Source of the DNA: Eudorina sp. 2006-703-Eu-15
Lineage: Eukaryota > Chlorophyta > Chlorophyceae > Chlamydomonadales > Volvocaceae
Length of the DNA stretch: 64,000 nucleotides
Reading direction: 5' to 3'
NCBI GenBank assembly: GCA_003117195.1
Contig: BDSI01000132.1
Span: forward strand, 1-64,000
Shown here: piece by piece, positions 18,809 through 29,805 of the stretch
How the letters are laid out: each line of letters opens with the position of its first letter
How positions within the stretch are numbered: the first letter of the stretch is position 1
Translations under genes and position numbers: made by a program
The notes under the pieces: generated by a model
Databases searched by the model: none
Seen by the model: only the letters and a program-made list of their open reading frames with translations
Told to the model about the DNA's origin: nothing

Positions 18809-21139
18809 CCGCCAGCTGCCACAACTGAGCAGCCAGATACTTCTGCATCAGAGCCGGGTCATAGCCAGGTGAGGCCCAGCCCTCCTTCGAAACCTTCAGA
18901 GTGCCGGGCTTGAGCCAGCCCTCACTTTCGGCATTCCTGATCGCGAGCAGCGCGTGCACCGCAAGCAGCCGGCGGTCAGGGAGCTTGTCACCCGTCACGT
19001 GCAGGTTCTGGCCGTGCACGTCCTTCCACTTCTTGGTGTCGCCCTTGCTCGCGTCACCCGTCCCGATGTTCGACGATGGATGATTCGGGTCCAGCCGCGA
19101 CGGGTTCAGGACGTAAATCTGAGCAAGAAAGCACGGGATAGGCAGAAGCAAAGCACAATTTCGAGGAGAACACGAGCCAAAATTTGTTTGAGGGCACGAA
19201 AGGGTAGAGTGGTCGCTATCCGTCGTACTTGGGGTCGTACATTTCGGCTTGGCTCCTTCCGTGTGTTTGTTTGTTCTTTCGTTCGACGTCGGTAGCTGTT
19301 TCTCCTCCGCTGTTTCCGTCATCTAAGGGAGCTAGTTCCGTCTTTGCCACGGGCTCTTAGGACTAATCGGCGACTTTGTCAGGGCGCTCCTTTCGGCGCC
19401 AAGCTTCATCTGCTTTCCCACCCGCCCACCCGGCAACCTAAGCAGGGGGTGTCGCGCCCTTCGGGTCCCGGGGAGGGGATCGGACCGCGGGACGGCCTTC
19501 GTGAGACTGGGCGAGCGGGAGAGGGCGCTGCGGTTTGGGCCTAGGCAGGAGCGCGAACTTCAGCCGTGGACTTGAATCGGTACTTAGAGCTCGCGCCATG
19601 AAGCAACCCAAGTAAAGGCAGTACAACGTACTTCAAAGGATGAAACTTTGTACTAAACCACCTCACCTCCCAGCCCTCGGCCCCGCAAAGGATGAAACTT
19701 TGTACTAAACCACCTCACCTCCCAGCCCTCGGCCCCGCAAATGAACATACGTCCATACCTTGAATACGCTGCGGCCCTCACTATTCTCAGGGATGATTGT
19801 GAAGTCGAGCTTGTCGAATGCGCCCTCCACTTCCTTGCGCATCAAGAGGATATTGCGAGGTTCGTGCACGGACTTGATCCCCAGCGGGGCCTGTGCACAA
19901 GGGTAGGAAACAAGTACCGGGATTTTATATTGTGTTTTGCTTTGTATGTGCCCTAGGTGGTCCTTTCACACGTCAATATCTTGCGGCACGGCTTCAACAA
20001 GAACAACGGGCATGAGCTGTCTCATCCACAACAACCGCAGGCCGCAGACTTACAAGCAAACCCTTGTTCCACCCCTTCTGGCGGAAGATGTGGCCAGCTC
20101 TGATAGCGCTGCGCGGCATTTCCTCGCCGGTCACCATGCACGTCACTGGTTTGTCATCTTGTTTGTAGCCGTAGTACTCAAGAGCTGGTGGGCGGTACGC
20201 GTTGGAGTCCCTGCTGCTGGCCGAACTAGTCCCCTCAAGCTGGCCGCAAAGGATGATGCTGATGAATTGCTGCATCTCCTCCAGCCGCGTCCCTAGCCGC
20301 TGCTCCAACTCTTCCAGCAGCAAATCCCACGCCTTGTCCAGCCGCGTCCCTAGCCGCTGCACCAACCCTTCCAGCAATACTGCATGCGTTTGGGGCCAAA
20401 GGAAATGAGGCTTTAGAAGCTATTAGCCCAGACTAGCCCAGACTAACAATGACAAGGCAGCCCCGCGTAGGCCGCAGCTCCCGTGACACCAGAAGAATAT
20501 CCGCGCGCTGACTGACCCTTCCTGCCCCTATCTCACCAATTCCTGACCGCAGGGTCCTGTTTTGATTATGCATTATACATCGCTCGACAGCCAAACGCCC
20601 ACGATCCCAAACCTATTTCACGCTACCCGCACAAACGTGTGCACGTGTATGTTTATACATAGACACATTAGGATCATCAAAGTCAAACCACCAAGAGGCA
20701 ACTCGGGAACTCACCCTTAACATCTGCGCGTGTGAAAGCTGCTCCTGCACCTGCGCTTGTGAAAGCTGCTCCTGCACGACGCAGCGGCCCAAGGACAGCA
20801 AGATATCCAGGTCAACTTGCAGGAAGCCGTTCAAAGTTCGGCTCGAAAGGCACACTCCACCGAGTGCCAAAAACTGGCAGGTGCGGAGCCTGTATGCCTT
20901 GGCATGGGCGTAGGCTGGCAGAGGCACTTTTGTAACGCAAAAACCTTTTGCCTCAGCAACGCACCTTTGGCCATCGCCTCCACAAAGCCCCAAATGGTCT
21001 CGTCAGTATCTGCATCACTAATCCGCCATCGAGCCAGAACGTCGTCAGGCCGCGTTTCCAGAAAAGCTAGCAGCGTGCCTTTTTCTTTGCCCGTCGCCAA
21101 TGCGCGCACGGCCTCGCAAGCCCGCTGCTTGCTAACCAT
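18483..21139 (-). CDS. HNH-nuclease-like protein with alanine-rich heptad tail (unit 1)
   Basis: Exons on the - strand: about 21139-20955 (KQRACEAVRAL..., helical); 20873-20715, with a duplicated QEQLSQAQV/QEQLSHAQM; 20379-20054, with two LGTRL coiled-coil repeats, then PVTCMVTGEEMPRSAIRAGH; 19991-19972 (tiny, tentative); 19890-19759 (NILLMRKEVEGAFDKL); 19118-18483 (IYVLNPSRLDPN, then heptads). C-x2-TG, A-x-HI, N-x-LL and E-x2-FD are the pattern of the HNH_2 type of HNH endonucleases. The tail is about 15 heptads ADAEAEQ; an ancestral-looking frameshift near 18515 ends it early, while the next frame continues the heptads. Splice phases of exons 1-2 and 4 are not all consistent. The 5' end seems to be missing (see 51838-52433). 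Confidence 0.6.
19635..19738. repeat. 52-bp tandem duplication in an intron of the HNH gene
   Basis: 19635-19686 and 19687-19738 are two identical copies of a 52-bp stretch beginning AAAGGATGAAACTTTG. The same doublet is present in unit 2 (50425-50528). Confidence 0.9.
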
Positions 21140-21297
21140 CTCAAATAACCATGAAGTTGAAATGCAAATCAAATGAACCACGACGGTGTAGGAACACAGT
21201 TGCACAGCCGTCCTAGGGCCAATACTCGTGGCCTGGGCAGTGCGACGCTACGGTTTCAGCTCCGTTTGGACTTCACTTTTCTATTCACTACCAACCC

Positions 21298-21562
21298 TGA
21301 AAGGGAATAGGACCTCTCGAAGTTGGGAGCTCAAAGGTTGTTACACAAATGTAATGTCGAATGGCGTGAGCCAACTTCACACACTTCAAAATGCACAACA
21401 ACGTAAGTCTACTTTAAGTCTTCAACAACAATACACTATATAGGCCAACTTAGGCGGCGCGCTAAAGGCGCTCGTAACTCGTACTCAAATAATAACTAAC
21501 ATAACAACGGTAAAGAACATTACCGCATTCGGCCTTCGAATTAACTACGGCTAACCCTTACA
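21298..21562 (-). repeat. gypsy 3' LTR
   Basis: 265 bp, same ends as the LTR at 25170-25415. Directly preceded on the - strand by a purine tract and followed by AACCC. Confidence 0.92.
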
Positions 21563-21575
21563 TTCCCCCCTGCTT
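21563..21575 (-). promoter_or_regulatory. Polypurine tract for plus-strand priming
   Basis: The - strand reads AAGCAGGGGGGAA and then the LTR TG; this is the expected position and composition for second-strand DNA priming in LTR retrotransposons. Confidence 0.75.
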
Positions 21576-21961
21576 AAAACAAGCACCGTCCTCGGTGCTG
21601 AACACGCGAACAGCACGCACGGCACATGCGCCACCTCTGTTTTCCCTAAATTGCGAGATCGGCAACTGGGCTAGCGAGAGGAGGGGAAAGGGAAACAGAG
21701 TCAAGGCAAAACCCCTTCCTCGCCCAGAAGCCGGCCTAACCTAGGGCGCAGATAACGCAGACAGACGTGGTCCACATACGGCAGGGGAATGCCACACGGG
21801 TGCCAGGAGCTGACCGGTCGGTGACCGTGCTACGACTGGAACGACCCGAACACACGCAGTACACATGATATGTCACAAGTATGTGCGGCAAAGCAGGCAA
21901 ATGCACTTATCCCTAGTAACCCAAGCAAAGTCCCATTATGCGAGTATCCCATGTAACTACA

Positions 21962-23470
21962 CTAACATGCGGTGTTGACGAACTGCACGATCCGCGGTGC
22001 GCGCTCAGGAAACTTGCTACGGAACCACTCATATCGATCGGACATCTTGAAAGCGGTCCACGTAGGGGTCTCGAGGAACGCGCGGAACGCAGGCAGGCGC
22101 TTGACGTTGTCGTACGGCTCCCAAGTTGGGTCGCGCGAGACTGACCACTGCACGAGGAAGACGATGGACGGGCGCAGCTGCTTGTCGTATCCCAGGCGGA
22201 CGGCGGTGATGGTGGTGTCAGCGTTGTCGTACGGGGACTCCAGCGCGACGGGGATGGCGGGGGGTGGCGGTGGGCGATCGGGAAAGAGGCTTGAATCGTT
22301 GTCAGTCCAGGGGAGAAGGCGGGAGATGTGGAAGACGGGATGGATGCGGCCGAGGGCCGGAGGTAGATCGAGGCGATAGGTGACGGGAGAGATGACGGCG
22401 GAGATGGTGAAGGGACCGAGGTAGCGAGGGCGGAGTTTTGGGGAGGGGAGATCGGGCAGGGTGAGGTTAGTGGTGGAAAGGCGGACTTTGTCGCAAACTT
22501 GGAAGGTGAGGTCGCGGCAGTGTTGATTGGCGGCGGCGGCGTAGCGAGTTTTTGCGGCTTCGAGTTCGGTGGCGATGGTGGAGTGGATATCACGCAGATG
22601 ACGATGGAGATCGGCAGCGGCGGGGTGGGCGGGGGAAGATGGTGACGAGGGCAGGGTGGCGGGAGTGATGGGATGGTAACCATAATTGGCGTAGAAGGGG
22701 GTGGTACCGGTGCTGGCGTGGGTGGAGTTGTTGTAGGCGGCTTCAGCGATGGGGAGGTAGGAGGCCCAAGTGTCCTGCATCGGCTGGACGTACGCACGAA
22801 GGATTTGCTCGATGGTGCGGTGGGTACGTTCAGTTTGACCGTCGGTCTGGGGATGGTAGGCGGAGGAGAGGTTGAGGGAGGTGCCGAGGTGTTCCCAGAA
22901 GGTACGCCAGACTTCGGCAATGAAGCGGGGGTCACGGTCGGAGACGATGGTGGTGGGGAGACCGTGAAGGCGGTAGACGTGGGCGAGGTAGAGCATGGCG
23001 GTGTCGCGGGCGGTGATGGACTTGTTGGCGGGGGCGAAGTGCGCTTGTTTGGTGAACATATCAACGAAGGTGACGACGGCGGTGTAGGTGCGGCCATCCA
23101 GGCCTTTGGATGGTGGGAGGTCGGTGATGAAGTCCATAGACACGTGGGTCCACGGGCGCGTTGGCGTAGGCAGGGGATGGAGGAGGCCAGGCGGGGGCTG
23201 GGTGGAGGGTTTGGAGCGTTGACAGATGGCGCAGGATTGGACGTAGGCTTTGACGGTGCGGCTCATATGGGGCCACCAGTAGCGGGTGGAGAGGGCGGCG
23301 AGGGTACGGCGGAAACCAGGGTGACCAGAGTAGGCGGCGTCGTGGAACTCATGAAGAAGGCGGCGGCGAATGGTGGGATCATTGGGGACGGCGATGCGGT
23401 TGGCGAAGTAGAAGAAACCATCGGAGGAGCGGTGGAGGTATGGTTTGCTGGGGGAGGGGCCGTTGAACAT
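21962..23470 (-). CDS. Integrase with C-terminal chromodomain (intact frame)
   Basis: 502 codons without interruption from the first Met, and open further upstream to about 23570. Zinc-binding H2C2: His43, His50, Cys80 and Cys83 (counting from this Met). Catalytic core: D113 in SMDFI, D178 in VSDRDPRF, E214 in DGQTERTHR. Near residues 425-466, a chromodomain-like motif with FLVQWSVSRDPTWEPYDNV, as in chromoviruses, which would read histone marks and direct integration. The missing RT lies just upstream, and the natural product would be a polyprotein, so how this frame would be translated is unclear. This open frame, against a broken gag, is notable. Confidence 0.9.
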   Translation of the reverse strand: MFNGPSPSKPYLHRSSDGFFYFANRIAVPNDPTIRRRLLHEFHDAAYSGHPGFRRTLAALSTRYWWPHMSRTVKAYVQSCAICQRSKPSTQPPPGLLHPLPTPTRPWTHVSMDFITDLPPSKGLDGRTYTAVVTFVDMFTKQAHFAPANKSITARDTAMLYLAHVYRLHGLPTTIVSDRDPRFIAEVWRTFWEHLGTSLNLSSAYHPQTDGQTERTHRTIEQILRAYVQPMQDTWASYLPIAEAAYNNSTHASTGTTPFYANYGYHPITPATLPSSPSSPAHPAAADLHRHLRDIHSTIATELEAAKTRYAAAANQHCRDLTFQVCDKVRLSTTNLTLPDLPSPKLRPRYLGPFTISAVISPVTYRLDLPPALGRIHPVFHISRLLPWTDNDSSLFPDRPPPPPAIPVALESPYDNADTTITAVRLGYDKQLRPSIVFLVQWSVSRDPTWEPYDNVKRLPAFRAFLETPTWTAFKMSDRYEWFRSKFPERAPRIVQFVNTAC

Positions 23471-23589
23471 GGGATCAGCGGCGTAACCCGAGCGGATAGC
23501 GGCGGCCAGGTTGGGGTCCGGGAGGACGTGGGAGGCGATGGTGAAGCAGGAATGATGCAGAGCATTGTTGGCGGGGATGTCGATGGGCG

Positions 23590-25093
23590 GGGAGGTGGTG
23601 GGCCAAAGTGGAACAGGCGGCGGCTAGGGGAGCGGCCACGGTCGGGGCGGTGGTCGCGGTTGCTGCTGCTGCGAAAGGTGCGGTCGTCACGGTTGTCACT
23701 GTTGTCACGGAGGTCGCTGCGGTCGTGGTAGCGGGCGGGCGAGCGGGAGGCGGAGGAGCAGGCGGGCGAGCGGGAAGCGGAGGGCGGGCGGCGCTGGTGC
23801 TGGCAGACGAGGGCCTTGAGCTTGGGGCAGTCCAGCTTGTCAAGCGAAGGCGAGTCACACTGGCAGCAGCGGCCGGCAGCCTTGCGCTGCTCGTGGACGC
23901 GGTGGGGAACCCCGATGCAGCGGGTGCCCGGCAGCAGGCGGGCCGAGAGGGCGGCCGACGTGTCCATGGGGTCGCTGGGGCGGCTGTCCAGCGGGGCTGT
24001 CCCCAGGAGACGCCCATGGCGATGTCGATGACATCCTGCAGCTTCAGGCCGTCCTGCTCCTTCAGACGGGTGAAGACCTCCCGGCGCAGGCGGTCGTTCA
24101 GGCCCTTCACTACGTGAAGACGTGATCCGACTCGCAGCGGCGGACGAGGTCCGCGGAGAGGGTGAGAAAGTCGGCGGTGTACACGGTGAGCGAGCGGGGG
24201 CCGTGGCCCTGGGTGAGTTGGTCCAGTTTGAGCTGCGCGGTGAGTTCACGGTTGATGCGCGGGGCGATGGGTTTGAGAGCGTCTACGACTTGGTCAAACG
24301 ACTGGAAAGGCTCCGACTCGTTGTTGATGAACAGGGTTATCTGCGGCTTACCGACGACGCAGTGGATGCCGATCAAGGCACCCGTCGGGGAGTTGGGGTC
24401 CACCCCGTGGAGCTGCATCTTCGCACGTAGGTGGCGAGCCCAGTCGAGCAGGTGGTGGTCGGTGTTGGCGGGGTCGAACTTTGGCGAGGTGATCTTGGAG
24501 GCGGCGGCTGGGATCCCGGATCCCGAGGTGGTGAGGGCGGCGGCGGGGGCGGCGTCGGCGGTCGCCGGCTGCAGCGAGCACTGCTGCATGAAAGCGGCGA
24601 TGGCGGTGTGGGCGGCTTCGGCGGCGGCACGGGCGGCGGACTGGGTGGCGGCCTGGTTGGCGTCGGAGGCGGTCCGGGCGGCGGCGGCGGTGGCGGCTTG
24701 AACGACGTGGTCGACGAGGTGCACCAGCTGGGCTTGAGAGAAGGCGGCGTCGGACGGCGGCTGTGCAGCGGCGGCGGTGTACGGGCGGCCAGAGCTCGAG
24801 GCCGCAGCGGCAGAGGCTTGGCGGTCCAACAGGGCGGTCAGGGACGGTGGAGCATCGTCACGGTTATGGGGGTGGTGGGTGGTGTAGCCGGGGTGGTGGT
24901 GGGGAAGGAGTTGCTCGGCGGCGGCCGGGATAACCCCCGGCGAGCGGCGGTCCGGCTGCGGAGAGTAGAAGGTGGCGACAGGCGAGCGGAGGCTGGGCAT
25001 GCCTTCCACACTTGACCGGGAACGCGAGCGCGAGTCGTCCGGCGAAGCGTCCGTGGGAAGCTCCGGGGCAACGGTGATTTCAGGGTCGGCCAT
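23590..25093 (-). pseudogene. gypsy gag, frameshifted
   Basis: ATG at 25091-25093. The first 327 codons (to 24110) hold a Pro/Ser leader, a long Ala-rich helix and a capsid-like part (KFDPANTDHHLLDWARHL). A frameshift at about 24110 separates this from VKGLNDRLRREVFTRLK, the conserved end of the gag domain; another shift leads to a zinc-knuckle-like CCQCDSPSLDKLDCP and an Arg/Asp/Ser tail ending about 23590. There the sequence jumps to the end of RNase H and into integrase. Confidence 0.8.
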
Positions 25094-25155
25094 GTCGATG
25101 TCGGAAAACGAGATGCGCAGTGGCGGCGGCGGGGCGAGCGAGGAGGATCACCCAA

Positions 25156-25167
25156 GCTCTGATACCA
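25156..25167 (-). promoter_or_regulatory. Primer-binding site (initiator tRNA-Met type)
   Basis: TGGTATCAGAGC on the - strand, two bases from the LTR end; the same motif is used by many plant and algal gypsy and copia elements. Confidence 0.88.
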
Positions 25168-25169
25168 AC

Positions 25170-25415
25170 TGAAAGGGAATAGGACCTCTCGCAGTTGGGA
25201 GCTCAAAGGTTGTTACACAAATGTAATGTCGAATGGCGTGAGCCAACTTCACACACTTCAAAATGCACAACAACGTAAGTCTACCTAAGTCTTCAACAAC
25301 AATACACTATATAGGCCAACTTAGGCGTAACTCGTACTCAAATAATAACTAACATAACAACGGTAAAGAACATTACCGCATTCGGCCTTCGAATTAACTA
25401 CGGCTAACCCTTACA
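25170..25415 (-). repeat. gypsy 5' LTR (unit 2)
   Basis: 246 bp; lacks a GC block of about 20 bp present in the other two LTR copies. Confidence 0.92.
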
Positions 25416-25453
25416 AACCCTTAGAAGTTTGCGTTGCAAAAGTTTAGTGGTGA

Positions 25454-26686
25454 TGTAAAGAACTGGCTCCAGTTGGCGACTGGAGGAAGCATTAGTTCCT
25501 AGTTTACCCAGCCGCGAGGCCCGACGTTAGCCATTGGCTCCAGAGACAGAGAAATGAGGAAACTAAGCTTACAATGGAATGGAACAGGAGTTCTCAAATA
25601 GCCTTTTGGAGGCTTGCACGGCAGATAAACGTACGGCACGAAGCACAAACTATTCGCGCCTCAACGACATCCATTATCTTACACTTCCCCGGGCTTTAAA
25701 AATTGCAACGTCCTCGGTGCTCACAGACTTGAAAACTATCAGGTAAGCTGTGCACGCGACACTTGAGAACACAGCCAGGCCATAACACTCTCGCAAAGTG
25801 AACAGCCCAGGTCCGATCCATCAGGTGCTGACCAGCAGGCATACGGGCGCGCATGCAGCTCACTCTGCGGCACACCATGGTAGACTTGCAACACATGAAA
25901 CCCGGACAACATCCTAACACAGTCGCAACGTCCAAGAAAACGGCCTTGTCGTCGATGACAGGATTGCGAACGCTGCACGAAGGGAGCGGACGCGTGCACA
26001 TGTAATGAAAACGGAAACAGAGATGGCGTGTGCGGCGCACGAGCACTCACAGCGGCACACTCAGCTGCGACTCCACGGTGACACGAGCCAGACCGCAAAA
26101 CCCACAGACAAGCAAGCTGACAGTAAGCCGTAGCATGACGAATGATGATGGGCTCCCGCGAAGAGATGACTCGCTGAACGACGATAAACGGTAGACGACG
26201 ACGATAAACGCGAACTGACAGGGCGAACCATCAAGAGCAGGCAGGCAAGGCCCCGAACTTGGCAAGCTGCAACAAGAAGGTAGTCAGAACGATTCTTGTG
26301 CTGTATGGAAGCATCAAGACGACGAGTAGACGACGTGCGGCGCATGGCGGCTGCGAAAACGATCTGTCGAAAATGGCGCGAACGGAAAAGTGATGACGAT
26401 GGTCAAACAGCTCCAACACGGACCGAGGTAGGATCGAACCATAACTCGATACCATATGTAAAGAACTGGCTCCAGTTGGCGACTGGAGGAAGCATTAGTT
26501 CCTAGTTTACCCAGCCGCGAGGCCCGACGTTAGCCATTGGCTCCAGAGACAGAGAAATGAGGAAACTAAGCTTACAATGGAATGGAACAGGAGTTCTCAA
26601 ATAGCCTTTTGGAGGCTTGCACGGCAGATAAACGTACGGCACGAAGCACAAACTATTCGCGCCTCAACGACATCCAATATCTTACA
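25454..26686 (-). mobile_element. TRIM-like miniature LTR retrotransposon (unit 2 copy)
   Basis: Same insertion as 739-1967, with the same GGTGA on both sides (25449-25453, 26687-26691); a few indels separate the copies. Confidence 0.88.
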
Positions 26687-26691
26687 GGTGA

Positions 26692-28227
26692 AATGTGTTA
26701 GTTAGACACCATCCATATCCTTGTTTTAACGTACATCCAGGATGCAATTTCATGCCTTTTGTGGCATGCCTTTTGTGGCAAGTGTGATCAGGATATCAGT
26801 TGACATAGCCCAATGCTGTCGTAATCGCTTCTACCATCTGCTTCCTCGGCGATTTACACTTTTTTGGTTGCGCATGGCTTCTTGCTCGTAGGTCGCTTAC
26901 TCCACAGCATACCATCCATTGCCGTATGGTAATGTCTTTGTGTGATTGTGTGATTGTGTCAGTTTAGTAGTTTGCGTTGTGACAAAACTGGCTGGTCAGG
27001 GTCGTGTACGAGCCATATAAAGCATGACCGCGGTTGCTGCAGCAGCGCTGTCAGAGCCGACTGGTGCGATGCCCGAGAAGAGGTTCTTATAACATTTTAT
27101 ACAATATGTCAGCGCCCTGGAAAGGACTTTGTTTGCTGATGCTGAGGGTGTTGTTCCCGACGAAATCGCAAATAGGGAGAGAGTGGTCGCGGACAGGAAG
27201 GAATGCAGAGCGAGAAGGTACAAGGGTTGAATGGCAAGAGCTGAAGCAGTAGGTTTGAAAGGTTGCCCCATCAGAGGTCGTCCCAGCAGAGCATGGTGCC
27301 ACAGGCCAAGCCGTCGAATGGACGTTGATGTCTTTGAATGAATCACCTCGCTGGAAGGAAGAAAAACAATAGGGACGAGCATGCAAAGCGGACTTGTGTC
27401 GCGGCGTGGTGAAGTCAGCATGAAACAGGAAGTCGTAAGGATTGTTGCACAGAACAGGCGCACCCCCATGAAGAACGACAGAAGTCATCAGTGAACAGCC
27501 CGCAGTTGTAGATGCTGCGGAACGGCAGATTGGGAGGTTGGTGCTGGAGCGCCTGAAGTCCTGCGCCTGCGTCGAGCGAGGAGTCGCTGGAACAGAGGCG
27601 TAGTGTACAAGAACGCGCAGGGTGGCCAAAATGCGCCATGTACCAAGTCATTAATTCGCGGAGCACCGTTCGGATTGCTATATGCAGTCGGTATTGCGAG
27701 GCAGTAACGAATGCGGGTCACAGATGCGAGGTTCATGGATGGGTCTTGTCCGGAACAACAGCCCATTGCACGATTTCCTAGTTTGTCTATGTCAAATATC
27801 TGAAACAATGGTGCCTGAAGCATTTCCGCCTGCAAAGTGGCGGAGCACATGTTCTTCTTCATCTCTTGTCCATTTTTTTGCGCGCAAGCACCCACTGAAA
27901 GGCTTTCATGCGCTCTATTTCATGCCTCCATCGCACAATGGAATTCCCCAGTCGGGGGTTCCGTACGCAGAGGGCCACTTTCCTTTTTCGCGCGAGTTTA
28001 TTTTGCATGGCAGTATCATGCCGGAAATGAAGACTTGCGCAAACCCTACATCAGCAATCCTGCGTTGCAGGACAGACGTTCTAGTCTGAGTTCCCGCTTC
28101 AAATCAAACCCAGGAACGAGCAGTGAACAAACCTCGCCACCGCAGGAATCTTAGAAGATCGCCTTGCTGGTTGTGTGCAAATTGAAGAACGCAAAGTGCG
28201 GATCGGTTATAGGAACAGCGCACCAAC
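26692..28227. other. No recognisable gene (copy of 1973-3503)
   Basis: Same content as unit 1 with small indels. Possibly later exons of gene X on the - strand, not definable. Confidence 0.4.
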
Positions 28228-28471
28228 CTGACAGCTTCTCCACGAGGTCCTTGCGGAGAGCTTTAAGGTCGGCGAGCTCGGTGACCAGCCGTCGGTACTC
28301 GGCAACCAGTACTTCGTTAGTTCTTGCTCCGACTCATTGCCATTGCCATTTCTGTTACAGGAATGCTGTGCTAGAAAGGCTCTGCTTCGCAGTAGCAGGC
28401 CTCAGGAACCGAAAAAGAGAAACCACGAGCAAAGAACGAAACGCGGGCGACGCCCAGGGAGGGCGGGCGGG

Positions 28472-28656
28472 AGCGCGTGCTGAACAACAAAAACAAGATA
28501 AGGAAAAGACTTGTCACGCGCTAATTAATGCGGTCCTGAGAACACGGACCGCGGGCCGAGCATCTGTCCAACTGCCGGCCCCGAAGGCCTTACGCCTAAC
28601 TAACCCGGCTTACTCAAAACGTAACTAACCCGGCTTACTCAAAACGTAAGCCCGCA
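28472..28656 (-). repeat. DIRS A2 internal/terminal repeat
   Basis: Matches A1 at 33045-33204, with one extra copy of a 25-bp tandem stretch. Flanked by B1 and B2, both of which start TTAGTTCTTGCTCCGACTC on the + strand. Confidence 0.85.
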
Positions 28657-28701
28657 TTAGTTCTTGCTCCGACTCATTGCCAAAAGAAGAGAAACCACCA
28701 T

Positions 28702-29745
28702 CTAGCGGTTGAAGTATTGCACACCGAACGGCGCCACGCGCCGCGCCGCTAGAGGGCCAAAAAACGCGACGGCCTTCGGGCAGGAGCGCACCCCCATATC
28801 CAGGTAGTGCTCCCGTAACGCCGAAGAGTTAGCCGCCCAACCGCCGAACGCCTCCACGACTTCGAGCGGAACACCAGCCGCGCGCGCTGCCGACGCGCCA
28901 CCGCGACGCAGACTATACAACGTGTGCACGCCGCGCAAGTGCACCAACCCGCATCGTGCGAGAACCAAATCAAACCAACGCTCGGCGACCGCCGTTGACC
29001 GACGCGCCGACCAGAGCCCCGCCGGGGACCGAGCCAGCTGCTGCTCCAAAGCCAAACGCAACCACGGGAGGCCGCACAGGGGAAACTGCAAAACCGGTGC
29101 ATGCTCGGGGGACACAATGCGACCCTTCCAGCTAAGGGGCTTATACTGAAACACCGCCTCGCCATTGACCAAGGAGACGCGGGCCCACACCACTGACAGC
29201 AAAAAGAGACAGAAATCTAGAACCACAAACAGCAGAGGCATGAAGAGATCCGACTGAACGGACACGGACGGGAGACATTCGTACAGGCGCCAAGCGTCTG
29301 CAGCGCTAAAAGCCAACACTAACGACGACGGTGCGGAGAGGGAAACCTGCAGGCGCGCCCAGCCCTTGCGAAAAGCCGCCAACAAGACATTGTCTCCGTC
29401 ACAAGGCTTCGCGAAACCTAGTAAATCGTGCACCGAGTTAATTGCGCTGAAATAAGGCTGCGCCGTGCGCGCCTGAATCGTGCCCTTAGACGCCAGGAAC
29501 TGAGCCCAGAGCAACCCCGTATACTGCGTGGCAGGCAGGAACTCCAAGCCCTCCGCCACACAAAAACGCACAAAAGGCCGCAAAGCGCGAACCATACGAC
29601 TTCCAAGAAGACGCCCCTACACGGGCCATCACAACCTGGGCGATGGACCTGAGGCGCCCTTCGTGATCTGCTCCGGGGGCGAACGATTGCAGATGCGAGA
29701 CAACCAAGTCAGTTACGACAGGGGGCGCACCCACACCTCGAAGGT
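28702..29745 (-). pseudogene. Tyrosine recombinase of the DIRS-like element (one frameshift)
   Basis: An N-terminal SAM-like part begins near 29745 (VVTDLVVSHLQSF, ASSWKSYGSRFAAF). A 1-base shift near 29570 moves it to the frame FVRFCVAEGLEFLPATQY, which is open to a stop at 28702. The C-terminal catalytic region shows LYSLRRGGASAA, then FGGWAANSSALREHYLD: the R-x2-(K/R) with GG, the W position and the nucleophile Tyr of the DIRS-type recombinases. The enzyme integrates a circular DNA copy without target duplication. The shift could be a sequencing error or true decay. Confidence 0.85.
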
Positions 29746-29805
29746 CGAGTGCATAGCGAGGGGCTGCGCCCCCGTCCGCGCGGGTGCCACGTGCGAGTGC
29801 CCAGT

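Larger units (their letters stand above)
1..20950. repeat. Unit 1 of a large direct tandem duplication
   Basis: Read side by side, 1-20950 and 24724-51737 are the same sequence with only scattered single-base changes, small indels and a few large indels. Offsets: 24,724 bp at the left, about 29,784 after the DIRS interior missing here, about 31,400 after two extra blocks in unit 2, about 31,192 after a 198-bp deletion in unit 2, and about 30,790 at the right end. Homology stops just after a shared tract at 20941-20950 (unit 2: to 51737). The left end of this unit lies outside the window. Confidence 0.93.
21298..25415 (-). mobile_element. Ty3/gypsy chromovirus, full-length but RT-less
   Basis: LTRs at 21298-21562 and 25170-25415 (TGTAAGGG...TTTCA on the - strand), target duplication AACCC on both sides (21293-21297, 25416-25420), PBS TGGTATCAGAGC at 25156-25167 and a purine tract AGGGGGGAA next to the 3' LTR (21563-21571). 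Between them are gag, then directly integrase with chromodomain; protease, reverse transcriptase and RNase H are absent. At 4.1 kb it is clearly shorter than a complete element of this class. The LTRs differ by a GC-block deletion and scattered changes, so it is not brand new. Confidence 0.92.

Noticed and set aside
17879..18913. Long + strand frames rich in Ala-Ser-Phe or Pro-Arg across the minisatellite
   Set aside because: They are shadows of the 21-bp repeat; the - strand frame joins through a spliced exon to the HNH domain and is the more plausible one.
22673..23731. 352-codon Gly/Val-rich + strand frame
   Set aside because: Antisense of the gypsy integrase, whose motifs are unambiguous on the - strand.
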